Below, in pieces: positions 33,474 through 42,707 of a stretch of DNA of 45,454 nt (its first letter is position 1; every line of letters starts with the position of its first letter). The stretch is from Chloroflexota bacterium. GTDB lineage: Bacteria > Chloroflexota > Dehalococcoidia > UBA2247 > RBG-13-53-26. The notes under the pieces are model-generated. The model searched no databases, was not told the DNA's origin, and saw only the letters and a program-made list of their open reading frames with translations. Both the position numbers and the translations under genes were made by a program. The stretch covers positions 1 to 45,454 of the forward strand of contig VGOE01000013.1 in assembly GCA_016876035.1 (NCBI GenBank), read 5' to 3'.

Positions 33474-33545
33474 TGGGGTCGCCTGGATTCGAACCAGGGA
33501 CCAATCGGTTATGAGCCGACCGCTCTGCCGCTGAGCTACGACCCC
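33474..33545 (-). tRNA. tRNA with anticodon CAU (Met elongator or Ile2)
   Basis: On the minus strand a 7-bp acceptor stem GGGGTCG/CGACCCC, D arm GCTC..GAGC, anticodon loop CTCATAA and T arm with GGTTCGAATCC fold into a complete cloverleaf of 72 bases. The CCA is not encoded. The anticodon stem lacks the three G:C pairs of initiators, so it reads Met internally or, if lysidine-modified by TilS, AUA Ile. It stands alone. Confidence 0.93.
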
Positions 33546-33824
33546 TCAGCCATTTGGTGCCCGCTACCCCCATTATAGTGGGGCGGTGTCTAGATTTCAA
33601 AGCCGCATCACGCGGATGTTTCTATCAACGTCTTCATCCTTCCAGAAGGTATGATAGAAATCCCCAAAATTCCTGGTAGGTTATGTCAACTCAGCCACCC
33701 TGCAAACTCACGAAACAGCCCCTGTCTTACCTCCCACAGGAACCGGGGCAACCACCACCCCAACTCGCTTCCCGCCCCTGAAGACGACTGCCCTTGCCAC
33801 AACAGCCCGCGAATTCATGCCTGA

Positions 33825-34367
33825 TTAACTTCTCATGGCCCGAGCACATAGCTCTTCTATGTCAATCTCATTATGGTATCTGCCGATATGGCTCAATTCG
33901 TGGGCGTCGCTGTTCGACAAAAGGAGAAGGTCATGCTTCTCCGCTAGCTCCCTGACCCTCGCTTTATCTATATCCTCGTCATGAAGTGGGTTTCTGAACT
34001 CAATACCGTGGATACCAGCATCTATTAAGGAATCGAGGTTCTTAACATGCGGGTGACCAGGATGCGCGATGAACCTGAAGGTGACATCCCCCGGCAGATA
34101 TAGCTCAACGATATGTAATACTCCTCTTTCGGTACCGAGGAAGACCTTATCCGTCTCCTGACCAGGGATAACCGTTATCTCACCCTCGAGATAGCGGTCA
34201 GCTATCTGCTTCACTTCATAGCCATAAGCCTTGGTGTAGTGCTCTGTAATAGCAATCCCATCCAACCCTCGCACCTTCACCGCCGCCGCAATCTGTTTCA
34301 CGATTTCTAGAGTGGGGTTCGGGCATCCTGTCGCTTCCCGACAGTGGGTATGCAAATCCAGTTTCAA
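33825..34367 (-). CDS. PHP-domain phosphoesterase
   Basis: A 180-residue PHP-family metal-dependent phosphoesterase. Metal-binding motifs are visible in order: LDLHTHC at the N-terminus, IAITEHYTK near 38, IPGQETD near 68, HPGHPH near 100 and SNSDAHEL near 150. It is a free-standing short PHP protein rather than a polymerase or histidinol-phosphate phosphatase. Substrate unknown. It is isolated from its neighbours by 200-280 base gaps. Confidence 0.85.
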   Translation of the reverse strand: MKLDLHTHCREATGCPNPTLEIVKQIAAAVKVRGLDGIAITEHYTKAYGYEVKQIADRYLEGEITVIPGQETDKVFLGTERGVLHIVELYLPGDVTFRFIAHPGHPHVKNLDSLIDAGIHGIEFRNPLHDEDIDKARVRELAEKHDLLLLSNSDAHELSHIGRYHNEIDIEELCARAMRS

Positions 34368-34567
34368 AATGCTTTCCTAAGCCTGGCAGCTATAGCAGTC
34401 ATCTAGATAAAGGACACACAAATTATGGCTATAGGATATCACAAACTCGCCTCAGAAGCGAGCTTGACAGCCGTGTACAATGAGCATACCATCAATATCA
34501 CCCGTATGAAATCAAGGTCACCTGCTCCCCGGATGAAATTGGAAGATCTCCACCCATATCCGCTGCC

Positions 34568-36010
34568 ATGAATCGAAACTGTGCCCTGGACTCAATCTTT
34601 AACTCCACGTCTGTGGCCATCGCCGGGGCTGCTGCTGGGAGGATAGGTCAGGCTTTCCTTAACTGTCTGCTCGATTCTGGATTTAAGGGGAAGATCTACC
34701 CCCTCAACCCTAAGGGTGGAGAACTCTGCGGTCTGAAAGTCTATGCCAGCATCAAGGACGTCCCAGGGCCGGTTGACTTTGTGATTGCCTGCATTCCAGC
34801 CCCACTAACGCCACAGCTAATCAGAGACTGTGCCCCTAAAGGAGTTAAGGCAGTTTCTTTCTTCACGGCCGGATTCTCAGAAACAGGCACCCAGGAAGGG
34901 CGGGAACTGGAAGATAGGATGCTGCGTGCAGCCAGGGCTGGCGGAGTCAGGATATTGGGTCCCAATTGCGTTGGCATGTATCGTCCCAAAGTGGGACTAT
35001 CCTTCGCCTCCGACTTCCCCAAACAGGCAGGGCGGGTTGCCTTTATCTGCCAAAGCGGCGGCAATGCCATCTATCTAGTCCGATCTGCTGCCTACCGTGG
35101 TGTCCGTTTCAGTAAGGCCGTTTCCTACGGAAACGCCTGTGACATCAACGAAAGCGAGCTTCTGGAGTATCTTGTTGACGATGATGAGACTGACTTGGTT
35201 GCTGCTTACATCGAGGGAGTAAGAGATGGACAGCAATTTTATGAAGCCCTCAAGAAGCTCTCGGCAGCAAAGCCGGTGGTAATTCTCAAAGCTGGTAGCA
35301 GCGAGGCTGGCGCCAGAGCCGCTGCCTCTCACACCGGCGCTTTGGCCGGGTCCGACAAGCTGTGGGATGGAATGTTGCAGCAGCTTGGCGTCATACGGGT
35401 TCATGACCTGGAGGAGCTTGTCGATATACTGGTTGCCTTCTCGTTCCTATCTCTTCCTGAAGGTAGGCGAGTAGCCGTATGTGGGGGTGGTGGAGGGCAT
35501 AGCGTCTTGACCACCGATCAATATGCCGCTGCTGGCTTTGTCTTGCCACCTCTACCCATCCAGATGCAGCAAGAGTTAAGCCATCAGGTGAAGAAACTGG
35601 TCAACAGTGACGCTGGCTTCATGCTCAACAATCCAGTGGACGTTACCAACCTGGCCACGACTGAAGCCCATCACGTCGTGATGAAAGCGCTGGCCACCTA
35701 TGCGGGGATTGACCTGCTGGTAGGACAGTTCAGCGTGAACAACGCCGGTTGGCCTTATGCAGACTCCAATTTTAGTACCTGGCCAGAATTTTTCATTGAG
35801 GCTCTTATCAAAGCCCACCGCGAGACAAATAAGCCAGTGGCCATGATAATCCACGGCGTTCTCTCAAGGTGGGACATGCAAAAAGCACTGAAGCTGCAGC
35901 AGCAATGCTATGAAGCAGGGCTGCCCGTGTTTCACTCCCCAGCAAGGGCTGCCAGGGCTATCGCTCGGTTCCTGCGCTACCACGAGAGGAGCAACGAACA
36001 AAGTGGTTAA
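34568..36010 (+). CDS. ADP-forming acyl-CoA synthetase-like protein (CoA-binding and CoA-ligase domains)
   Basis: A 480-residue protein with a CoA-binding Rossmann domain (STSVAIAGAAAGRIGQAF, then YPLNPKGGELCGLKVYASI) and succinyl-CoA-synthetase-like domains with GPNCVGMYRPK and ICQSGGNAIY. The residue phosphorylated in this family is the His in AAASHTGALAGSD near 259. It corresponds to the alpha part of ADP-forming acetyl-CoA synthetase; the ATP-grasp beta part is missing from the chain and not encoded next door. It may pair with a separate beta subunit or have another CoA role. Confidence 0.82.
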   Translation: MNRNCALDSIFNSTSVAIAGAAAGRIGQAFLNCLLDSGFKGKIYPLNPKGGELCGLKVYASIKDVPGPVDFVIACIPAPLTPQLIRDCAPKGVKAVSFFTAGFSETGTQEGRELEDRMLRAARAGGVRILGPNCVGMYRPKVGLSFASDFPKQAGRVAFICQSGGNAIYLVRSAAYRGVRFSKAVSYGNACDINESELLEYLVDDDETDLVAAYIEGVRDGQQFYEALKKLSAAKPVVILKAGSSEAGARAAASHTGALAGSDKLWDGMLQQLGVIRVHDLEELVDILVAFSFLSLPEGRRVAVCGGGGGHSVLTTDQYAAAGFVLPPLPIQMQQELSHQVKKLVNSDAGFMLNNPVDVTNLATTEAHHVVMKALATYAGIDLLVGQFSVNNAGWPYADSNFSTWPEFFIEALIKAHRETNKPVAMIIHGVLSRWDMQKALKLQQQCYEAGLPVFHSPARAARAIARFLRYHERSNEQSG

Positions 36011-36075
36011 GCGATCATGTCTGACTTGCCAAAGACCGCCGTCTGCAAGACGTGGATCAGGCAACTTGGGTAAGT

Positions 36076-36095
36076 GTCGGCTGACGTCAGCCGAC
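36076..36095. repeat. 20-bp perfect palindrome
   Basis: GTCGGCTGAC followed by its exact reverse complement, 66 bases after the acyl-CoA synthetase stop. There is no T-run, so a terminator is doubtful; a protein-binding site or REP-like relic is possible. Confidence 0.5.
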
Positions 36096-36479
36096 CTATT
36101 CGATGGCCCTATTCAATAAGTGAGGCATAGGCCTTAACCCTTTGCCCATGCGACGACGAGAGATATTTTGGGTAACTCATTCGAATCACATAAGCTTCTT
36201 TGTCACAACCACCATCAACGCCCGAAAGGGGTATAGAAATATCTATCCGAGGTTAGCTAAGGCGCTTCCCAGCGCATTTGGTGAAGCGTTTTCCAGGAGG
36301 GGGGCGGTTAGCGCAGTACCTCCTTCGATCGATGCTGACACATTCAAAGTACACGGGAGTGAGGGGGCCATTGGATCACTTCGAGCGGGCCCGGCCAGAG
36401 GTAACGTTATTACTGCTAAATTATGGAGTACCAAGAGACCCAGTGCCCAACGCTACGCTCCTTAGCCCTGCCGATTCTG

Positions 36480-36508
36480 TTGCGACGGGCACTAAGACCA
36501 TCTATAAT
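36480..36508 (+). promoter_or_regulatory. Putative sigma70 promoter of the biotin carboxylase gene
   Basis: TTGCGA (36480-36485) and a perfect TATAAT (36503-36508) with a 17-base spacer. They are about 35 bases upstream of the ATG. Confidence 0.6.
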
Positions 36509-36543
36509 AAACCGAGAATAGACTGAGGCGAAATGGAGAAATC

Positions 36544-37935
36544 ATGTTCGACAAGATTCTGATCGCGAACCGAGGGGAAATAGCGGTGAGGATAATCAGA
36601 ACGTGTAAAGAGATGGGAATACGCACGGTAGCGATCCATTCCGATATTGATGCAGAGGCTCTTCATGTAAAACTTGCCGATGAAGCCCATTGTGTGGGCC
36701 CGGCAGAGGCGGCACAAAGCTACCTTAATATGAAGACGATCCTGAATGTTGCCGAGGCAAGTGGGGCCCAAGCCATCCATCCTGGATACGGTTTTCTGGC
36801 CGAGAATCCCGACTTCGCTGAAATGTGTGAGCAGCGGGGAATTGCTTTCATCGGGCCACCCAGCCGGTGTATGTACAAAGCCAAGCCGAAACACAAGGCA
36901 CGCCAGCTTATGAGCTTGATCAACATACCGGTAGCTCCAGGCTCCGGGGAAGCGATAGAGGACTCAACGGAGAAAGGGTGGAAACAGGCTCTAGAGGTAG
37001 CCACGACTATTGGCTTTCCTGTGGTGGTCAAACCCACAGGCACAGGCGGTGGCATCGGTATGGTCGTGGCTAAAGACGGGGACCAACTCAAGAATGCTAT
37101 CGAATATGCTGAAAAAAGGGGAAAGAGAGCCTTTGGTATCTCTGCTTTCTACATCGAGAAGTTCCTCCCTGGAATAAGGCATGTTGAATTTCAGGTGCTG
37201 GCTGACAGAAAGGGTAACGTCATCCATCTGGGAGACAGAGATTGCTCTATTCAGAGAAGGTTTCAAAAGCTAGTAGAGGAAACGCCGTGTCCGGTCATGA
37301 CACCCTTCCTTAGAATGAAGATGGCAGTGGCTGCTATGGAGATAGCCAGAGCTTTGCAATACGTCAACGCAATGACTGTAGAATTTCTCTACTCCCCAGA
37401 GACGCAGGAATTCTACTTCAACGAGATTAACAGCCGTCTCCAAGTCGAGCACTGCATCACTGAGCTTGTTACCAGAGTAGATATAGTTAAGCAACAAATA
37501 AAGATCGCCGCCGGAGAGCAGTTAGGTTATACTCAGGATGATATCCGTTTCGGTACGCACGCTATAGAATGCCGAATCAACGCCGAAGATCCCTTGCACG
37601 ACTTTCGCCCCAGTTCTGGGACCATTTCTCGTCTCCGCTTCCCACATGGCCTTGGGGTTAGAATCGACGAAGGAGTATATGAGGGCTACGAGGTCCCCTT
37701 CTACTATGATTCTCTCCTTGTTAAGCTAGCGGCGTGGGGAAAAACAAGGGATGAAGCCATAGGGCGCATGAGGCGAGCCATCAATGAAATGGTAGTGGAA
37801 GGAATCCAAACGACTCTTCCATTTCACCGGACTGTGATGGACGACGAGCAATTCCAGAAAGGCCAATATACCACAGCCTTTGTGGAAGAGCAAGAAATAC
37901 TCGGGAAACTGAAGCACCGCAGTCAGCACAAGTAA
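36544..37935 (+). CDS. Biotin carboxylase subunit, variant
   Basis: A 463-residue ATP-grasp protein like AccC, which carboxylates biotin on a carrier protein. The start FDKILIANRGEIAVRIIRTC, HPGYGFLAENPDF, LGDRDCSIQRR and NEINSRLQVEH are intact. Compared from memory with E. coli AccC, it departs in the ATP-binding parts: AKPK instead of MGDK, GTGGGIGM instead of GGGGGRGM, and QRRFQK instead of QRRHQK. The catalytic Glu and Arg of the last motif are kept. It may be a carboxylase for another acyl-CoA or 2-oxoacid. No carrier (BCCP) or carboxyltransferase gene is adjacent. Confidence 0.83.
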   Translation: MFDKILIANRGEIAVRIIRTCKEMGIRTVAIHSDIDAEALHVKLADEAHCVGPAEAAQSYLNMKTILNVAEASGAQAIHPGYGFLAENPDFAEMCEQRGIAFIGPPSRCMYKAKPKHKARQLMSLINIPVAPGSGEAIEDSTEKGWKQALEVATTIGFPVVVKPTGTGGGIGMVVAKDGDQLKNAIEYAEKRGKRAFGISAFYIEKFLPGIRHVEFQVLADRKGNVIHLGDRDCSIQRRFQKLVEETPCPVMTPFLRMKMAVAAMEIARALQYVNAMTVEFLYSPETQEFYFNEINSRLQVEHCITELVTRVDIVKQQIKIAAGEQLGYTQDDIRFGTHAIECRINAEDPLHDFRPSSGTISRLRFPHGLGVRIDEGVYEGYEVPFYYDSLLVKLAAWGKTRDEAIGRMRRAINEMVVEGIQTTLPFHRTVMDDEQFQKGQYTTAFVEEQEILGKLKHRSQHK

Positions 37936-37990
37936 GGCAGATGAAACCCTTACAACTGGGTAGGACGAAACCCACTGTGAAAGCCGCGTC

Positions 37991-40972
37991 CTAGTAATAT
38001 CTCAACGCTTCTGCCGGATATACTCTGGCAGCCTGGCGAGCTGGCAGGAAAGTTGTGGTCAGCGAAGCCAAGTAGGCAACCCCGGCAATCAGAGCGATGC
38101 GTGCCCAGGGGATTACGGTGGTCAGCCCCTGCACACCTGCCTCAGGCACAACTTGGTAGGTCAGTACCACCCCAAGTACTACCCCGATAATGATGCCCAG
38201 CAAGGCCACAAAGGAGGACTCCAGAAGGAAGCTGAACTGGACCATTCCCTGCCTGAAGCCGATAGCGCGGAGCACTCCTATCTGCTGACGGCGCTCCACC
38301 ACCGTACGGGCTGCAATGACCCCCAGCGCGGCAATGCCCACAATGAGGCCCAAGCCCATGAACGCCATCATCAGATTCAGAAAGAGTTGGGTCATCCGGG
38401 TAATGTCCTTCACCTCTTCTTCCACGACAATCGTATCTATCCCATGATCTCTGAAGCCGCTTTCCAGGCTCTTGGCTAACTGCGGTGCATCAGCCACTTT
38501 GTCGGATTTCAGTTTGAACCAGTAGTAGGTGGGCGGCAGAAGCCACCCAGCAAAGGCATCCAGAGTGTCCTTGGACATAGCCACAAATGGAGCGTAGAAA
38601 GCCATCTGATCAACGACCGCAATGACCTTCAGTTCGTAGATTTCCCCGGTGAGCGGGCTGCGTACTTCAATGGCGATGTTATCCGGAAGGTAGTCCGATT
38701 TGAGGTTGAAGTCTCCCTTAAGGGATAGGTCGGGCGTGGGGCCAAACATGCCCTCTCCTCCGGGCACCATCACGGCATTGACCACTGCCACCGAAGGAAC
38801 GTTCTTCACAGCGTCCCACACCTCTGTGGCAGAAGCATAGTCCCGGGTCATCAGATCGAACTCGAAGGAATTACTGTCGATAAAGCTGGCATCTACCCCA
38901 GTCAGAGTCATTTCTTCCCACTCACCTTCAGTTCCAGCCTGTCGCATTTCAATCGGTATGACGGTGCTGGCGGCAATGGCCTCGAAATTATCCGGGTCTA
39001 TGCCCCGCTCCTCCATGGCGGTCTTGATGTCTGAAATGGGATTGGCCGGGCTGGCCGAGGCGATGATGTGAAAACCTCCACTGACCCGATAGGTATCACT
39101 CAACAGGTGAGAAAAAGAAGCGTTCATAGATGACATCATCACCAGAGTGAAGATCACCATCGAGAACATAGCCACAGCCATCCCTGTGCGAAATCGAGCT
39201 GCCAATGGGTAGGCCACGGCTGTCTTCAAGATTGGCGCCAGCCTTCGGAGCCGTCCAAACAGACCCGTGATGATTGCCAGCAACACATCGGAGTTATACA
39301 TTACGAGCCATACTGCTCCAGCCACCAGCATCACCCCTGCAAGGATAAACATCTCCATGCCGGTGCTGGACTCCTCTCCCAGCGGATGGTATCTAGCTGG
39401 TGTCAGCCAGAAGCCCAGAAGGGCCACGCCGATTGCTGTGAAGGCAGCGCGGTCAGGCAGCCCAAGGCGTCTACCCAGAAGTGGCACACCGATGATGGCT
39501 AATGAACTTCCCAGTGAATAGGTTGCGAACTGCTTCTGCTGTAAGCCAGAGAACAAGATCATAAGACCCAACAGCGGGAGAAGCACTGTGAAAGCCCATC
39601 TCCTTATTCCACCGCCCCCACCCCGCTCCGGCTCCGGGGTATCGCGAATAGCGCTGACAATATTCAAACGGCTGACACGGCGAGCCGAAAAGAAGACCAC
39701 TGCCAGCGTCACAATCACCCCCAGTGCGTAGGAGATGGCTACTCCGCTAGGAGTGAACTTGTAGACCAGCGGGAATCCTTGCTGTTCAAAAGACGGCGCC
39801 ACCAGTTGAACCATGGCCCACCCGAGCAGGAGACCCAGAAGGCTCCCGATCGCCGAAGACAGAAAGGCGTAGGGGACTCCTTCGAAGGTAAATAGATGCG
39901 TTACATGGCCTTGTTGAGCGCCAACAGCCCGGGCGATGCCCAGTTCCTTCTTCCGTTCTGCGGCCAGCATCACAAACACGAGGAAAACAAGCAGCACTCC
40001 AGCCATGAGAGAAAAACTACCCAGAACCAGGAAAAGCGTAGTGAAAGCGGCCCCAGCCTCGTTCGCTGCATCCAGGTTATCTTTCTTAATGGCAAAAACC
40101 TTGAGCCCGGCTCCCTCAAGGCCAGCATCAGCCTCGAGACGCTGCTTCACCTCATCGCTGTATTTGGCACCTCCAATGACGCCACCCTGGTTTGAAATCA
40201 GGATAGCATTGATCTCACCTTCTCTTCCGGCAAGCGCTTGTAGGCGATCCAGCGGCATAACCACAGTGAACTTGATTTTTGTCAGGCTCAGCGCCTCCGT
40301 GCCCACGGGATTCCGTACTCGGTCGAATATACCAGTGACTGTCATCGGCTTGGCGCTGCCCGAGAGGAAAATTTGGACTTCGTCGCCAACCGACAGGTCG
40401 ATTTTTTCGGCCAGTTGGGCACTGACGTACACCTCGTTCTCGCCAAGGTCAGCAATGGACAGGTTTCTGCCATGCGCATCTCGAAGAGGATCAAAGCCTT
40501 CCGTATAGCGATCATCAACACCCATGAGGGTAACAACAGGCTCGTAGAGATTGCTTTTCGGAGCTAGGGTCGGGACGATCTCGCCAATGGCCGGAGCAAT
40601 AGCCTCCACGCGCGGTTCATCCTGAAGAGCCTGCGACACTTGCTGCAAGAGGCTCTCGTCGAAGTAGCCTAATGCCGCCAGCGATTCAGTCGACTTACTT
40701 TCGACTCGGAGGTCAACCTCCCCGATGATGTCGGCCCCTAATCCCCGGATAGAATTAGTCAGCGTGTCCCCTATGGAGAAGGAGGCAGAGAAGATCATGG
40801 CTGCCAGCATCAGTCCAATAAAGGTAAGCACCATCTGGGCAGGTCGGCGGGTTAGGTTCCGCACGCCCATGACGAAGAAAACCCGCTCGCGCATGGCCAT
40901 CGCGGCTAAGACGATGCCAGCCAATCCCAAAATGATCATCAATGGAATCAGCGCAGCCTTAAAGCTTTCCAT
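37991..40972 (-). CDS. ABC transporter permease, FtsX/MacB type, large
   Basis: A 993-residue membrane protein with two FtsX-like repeats. It begins with a membrane helix, then a MacB-like extracytoplasmic domain (about 70-310). Next come the first FtsX helices with the coupling segment AAERKKELGIARAVGAQQGHV near 340 and a central set of helices. A second extracytoplasmic domain follows (about 640-860), then a second FtsX domain with VVERRQQIGVLRAIGFRQGM and a C-terminal LPARQAARVYPAEALRYY. This duplicated layout suits lipoprotein or peptide export. The ATPase is two genes upstream on the same strand. Confidence 0.88.
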   Translation of the reverse strand: MESFKAALIPLMIILGLAGIVLAAMAMRERVFFVMGVRNLTRRPAQMVLTFIGLMLAAMIFSASFSIGDTLTNSIRGLGADIIGEVDLRVESKSTESLAALGYFDESLLQQVSQALQDEPRVEAIAPAIGEIVPTLAPKSNLYEPVVTLMGVDDRYTEGFDPLRDAHGRNLSIADLGENEVYVSAQLAEKIDLSVGDEVQIFLSGSAKPMTVTGIFDRVRNPVGTEALSLTKIKFTVVMPLDRLQALAGREGEINAILISNQGGVIGGAKYSDEVKQRLEADAGLEGAGLKVFAIKKDNLDAANEAGAAFTTLFLVLGSFSLMAGVLLVFLVFVMLAAERKKELGIARAVGAQQGHVTHLFTFEGVPYAFLSSAIGSLLGLLLGWAMVQLVAPSFEQQGFPLVYKFTPSGVAISYALGVIVTLAVVFFSARRVSRLNIVSAIRDTPEPERGGGGGIRRWAFTVLLPLLGLMILFSGLQQKQFATYSLGSSLAIIGVPLLGRRLGLPDRAAFTAIGVALLGFWLTPARYHPLGEESSTGMEMFILAGVMLVAGAVWLVMYNSDVLLAIITGLFGRLRRLAPILKTAVAYPLAARFRTGMAVAMFSMVIFTLVMMSSMNASFSHLLSDTYRVSGGFHIIASASPANPISDIKTAMEERGIDPDNFEAIAASTVIPIEMRQAGTEGEWEEMTLTGVDASFIDSNSFEFDLMTRDYASATEVWDAVKNVPSVAVVNAVMVPGGEGMFGPTPDLSLKGDFNLKSDYLPDNIAIEVRSPLTGEIYELKVIAVVDQMAFYAPFVAMSKDTLDAFAGWLLPPTYYWFKLKSDKVADAPQLAKSLESGFRDHGIDTIVVEEEVKDITRMTQLFLNLMMAFMGLGLIVGIAALGVIAARTVVERRQQIGVLRAIGFRQGMVQFSFLLESSFVALLGIIIGVVLGVVLTYQVVPEAGVQGLTTVIPWARIALIAGVAYLASLTTTFLPARQAARVYPAEALRYY

Positions 40973-41049
40973 GAGTCTCCTAAGAACATCTGGTTACATC
41001 TGGTTACCACGCGATTGCGTCAGAGGCTGTCCCAAAAATCAGGCAAGGT

Positions 41050-41065
41050 TGGAGCGCATGCTCCA
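41050..41065. repeat. Inverted repeat TGGAGC-GCAT-GCTCCA
   Basis: A 6-bp stem with a 4-base loop in the gap between the permease and monooxygenase-fold genes. It matches in core the repeat at 42562-42584, so a dispersed intergenic element is likely. Confidence 0.45.
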
Positions 41066-41128
41066 GGCTACCCGTTTCCGTGATTTCAGATATCCTCCAC
41101 AGATAATCCGCCGCTGTTTGGCGGTGCT

Positions 41129-41446
41129 TCACTGGCCTATTGCACCGGGGATATCAACCAACACTACCTCGTAATGCTCACGACCGGGCGGCGTGCGGTA
41201 CACTGTGACAAACTTGGCCACCTGCTCATCGTAGTATCCGCTTTCCACGCCAGCCTGTGCTGCCTCCTTGCTGTCCCAAAGGCTCACTATCAGGCCCTTG
41301 CCCTCCGGGGTGCGCATGACATACATGCCCCGGTACCCCTTGCGCTGGCGCGCGGCAGGTACTATCGACCGCTCGAATTGCTCCTGTGCGGTGTCCAGGC
41401 TGATCCTGAGGGTGTCAATTTCAAACAGCGTGATCCGAGCAAACAT
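41129..41446 (-). CDS. Antibiotic biosynthesis monooxygenase-like (ABM) domain protein
   Basis: A 105-residue protein with a likely dimeric ferredoxin-like ABM fold. The pattern FARITLFEIDTLRISLD.., then GYRGMYVMRTPEGKGLIVSLWDSKEAAQA, fits the family. Such proteins include small cofactor-free monooxygenases and haem-degrading enzymes, but many have no known role. GGAGG lies shortly upstream of the ATG. It sits between an ABC ATPase and its permease on the same strand, so it may be co-transcribed with them. Confidence 0.7.
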   Translation of the reverse strand: MFARITLFEIDTLRISLDTAQEQFERSIVPAARQRKGYRGMYVMRTPEGKGLIVSLWDSKEAAQAGVESGYYDEQVAKFVTVYRTPPGREHYEVVLVDIPGAIGQ

Positions 41447-41489
41447 CTTACTCCTCCTTCGGCATCCCTATCGGTAGTTTTCTGCACCA

Positions 41490-42194
41490 TCATCTCTGAC
41501 GACCCGTAAGCAACTCCTCTATTATCTGGCCATCGGCCATCCGAACGATGCGGTCTGTCTTGCGGCCGACTGCCAAATCATGGGTCACCAGAACGAAGGT
41601 CTGTGCATTCTCTCTGTTTAGTCGGCACAGCAGTTCTATGATATCTGCCGATGTCTCACTGTCCAGGTTGCCAGTGGGCTCGTCACCCCACACTATGGCA
41701 GGCTTGTTAACCAGGGACCTGGCAATAGCCACCCGCTGCTGTTGTCCAGCCGAGAGCTCGGTAGGCCTTTTATCTCTCTGGTCAGCCAGCCCCACTAACT
41801 CTAGAATCTCCTGGGCCTGCTTTCGAGCTTGGGCGCGTGTGACTCCTGAAAGGAGCAATGGCAGCTCTACGTTCTCCACAACACTCAGCACTGGAAGTAA
41901 GTTGAAAGCCTGGAACACAAATCCCATCGCTTCAGCCCGAAACCGGGTCCGCTCCCTGTCTGGCATGTTCTGAATATGGAAACCCTGGATGAGGATATCC
42001 CCTTCGTCGATGCTGTCAATCCCGGAGAGACAATTGAGCAGTGTCGTCTTACCACACCCGCTGGGCCCCATCACCGCCACCATTTCCCCATCCTGGACAA
42101 CCAGATCAATGCCTCTCAGCGCATGTACCCTTATCTTGCCCGTGTCATAGGTCTTGTGCACCCCTTTGACTTCAATGATCGCTGCCTTCTGCAT
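41490..42194 (-). CDS. ABC transporter ATP-binding protein, LolD/MacB type
   Basis: A 234-residue ATPase of the MacB/LolD group. Walker A is GPSGCGKTT near 44, the Q-loop is [20 protein letters not shown], and the D-loop and H-loop are in [12 protein letters not shown] and VLVTHD. The signature is [12 protein letters not shown] where LSGGQ is usual, and the Walker B strand reads [10 protein letters not shown]. It should drive the FtsX-like permease encoded two genes downstream in mechanotransmission-type export. It is the first gene of this three-gene set. Confidence 0.92.
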   Translation of the reverse strand: MQKAAIIEVKGVHKTYDTGKIRVHALRGIDLVVQDGEMVAVMGPSGCGKTTLLNCLSGIDSIDEGDILIQGFHIQNMPDRERTRFRAEAMGFVFQAFNLLPVLSVVENVELPLLLSGVTRAQARKQAQEILELVGLADQRDKRPTELSAGQQQRVAIARSLVNKPAIVWGDEPTGNLDSETSADIIELLCRLNRENAQTFVLVTHDLAVGRKTDRIVRMADGQIIEELLTGRQR

Positions 42195-42707
42195 CAGTCT
42201 CCCTTCGAGTCAGCCGTCTGGTTGACACTCCTTCATAGGTTAATCCGCTAATCACGGGTAATGATACACCAAAACCCAACTCGAGAAAAACGAAGCTCTG
42301 CTTTTGTGCAGAAACGCTCCCTTTTGTTCTTGGTAGGCCTTGATTCTGCTTTTATTGCGATCCTTATCCTTGGAGAGGATATATGGGGCTGCATCAATCC
42401 CAGGGTAGTCAATCTAAGGGGCAGGTTGTAGCACCCGCCCCAATTATCGTTTAGCGTTGTAGGGTGGGCTCGGCCCACCAATTTCGCTAGATTACCACGT
42501 CATTGCCCAGGCCGCCTATGGCCGGCCTCGGCAATCTCAGGGCGGTGAAGGGTAAAGGGTAGGTTTGGAGCAGATGCTCCAACCATCATGTAGTCACGTA
42601 GCCCTCAACAAGTGGGACCTCTAAGAAATGCATGTGGGGGTCAGGTGTCTCACCTGACCCCCACTATCACGTCCCTCAATGCTCAAAAGGCCAAGCCTAC
42701 AGGCAGC
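42195..42707. other. Intergenic region, 513 bases, with palindromic elements
   Basis: Lies between the ABC ATPase (whose start is at 42194) and the 3' end of hppA. It holds four inverted repeats in 200 bases (42463-42664), listed separately. The frame at 42248-42481 appears to be an artefact of the palindromes. Confidence 0.45.
42463..42664. repeat. Cluster of four inverted repeats, REP/MITE-like
   Basis: In order: GGTGGGC-TCG-GCCCACC (42463-42479); ATTGCC/GGCAAT continuing inward to AGGCCG/CGGCCT with one C:C mismatch (42502-42535); TTGGAGC-AGAT-GCTCCAA (42565-42582); and a perfect 14-bp stem with TCT loop (42634-42664). The last could also end hppA transcription. Confidence 0.6.

Larger units (their letters stand above)
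36011..36543. other. Intergenic region, 533 bases
   Basis: Holds a 20-bp perfect palindrome at 36076-36095 and the accC promoter at 36480-36508. Frames at 36142-36465 and 36278-36526 exist, but their translations resemble nothing I know and lack good ribosome sites, so I do not call them. Confidence 0.4.

Noticed and set aside
36142-36526. Two overlapping plus-strand open frames in the gap before the biotin carboxylase
   Set aside because: No ribosome sites, no recognisable composition or motif, and one frame covers the accC promoter.
42248-42481. Minus-strand frame of 77 codons beginning MVGRAHPTTLN
   Set aside because: Its start is produced by the intergenic palindrome GGTGGGC-TCG-GCCCACC; such peptides are repeat artefacts and it lacks a ribosome site.
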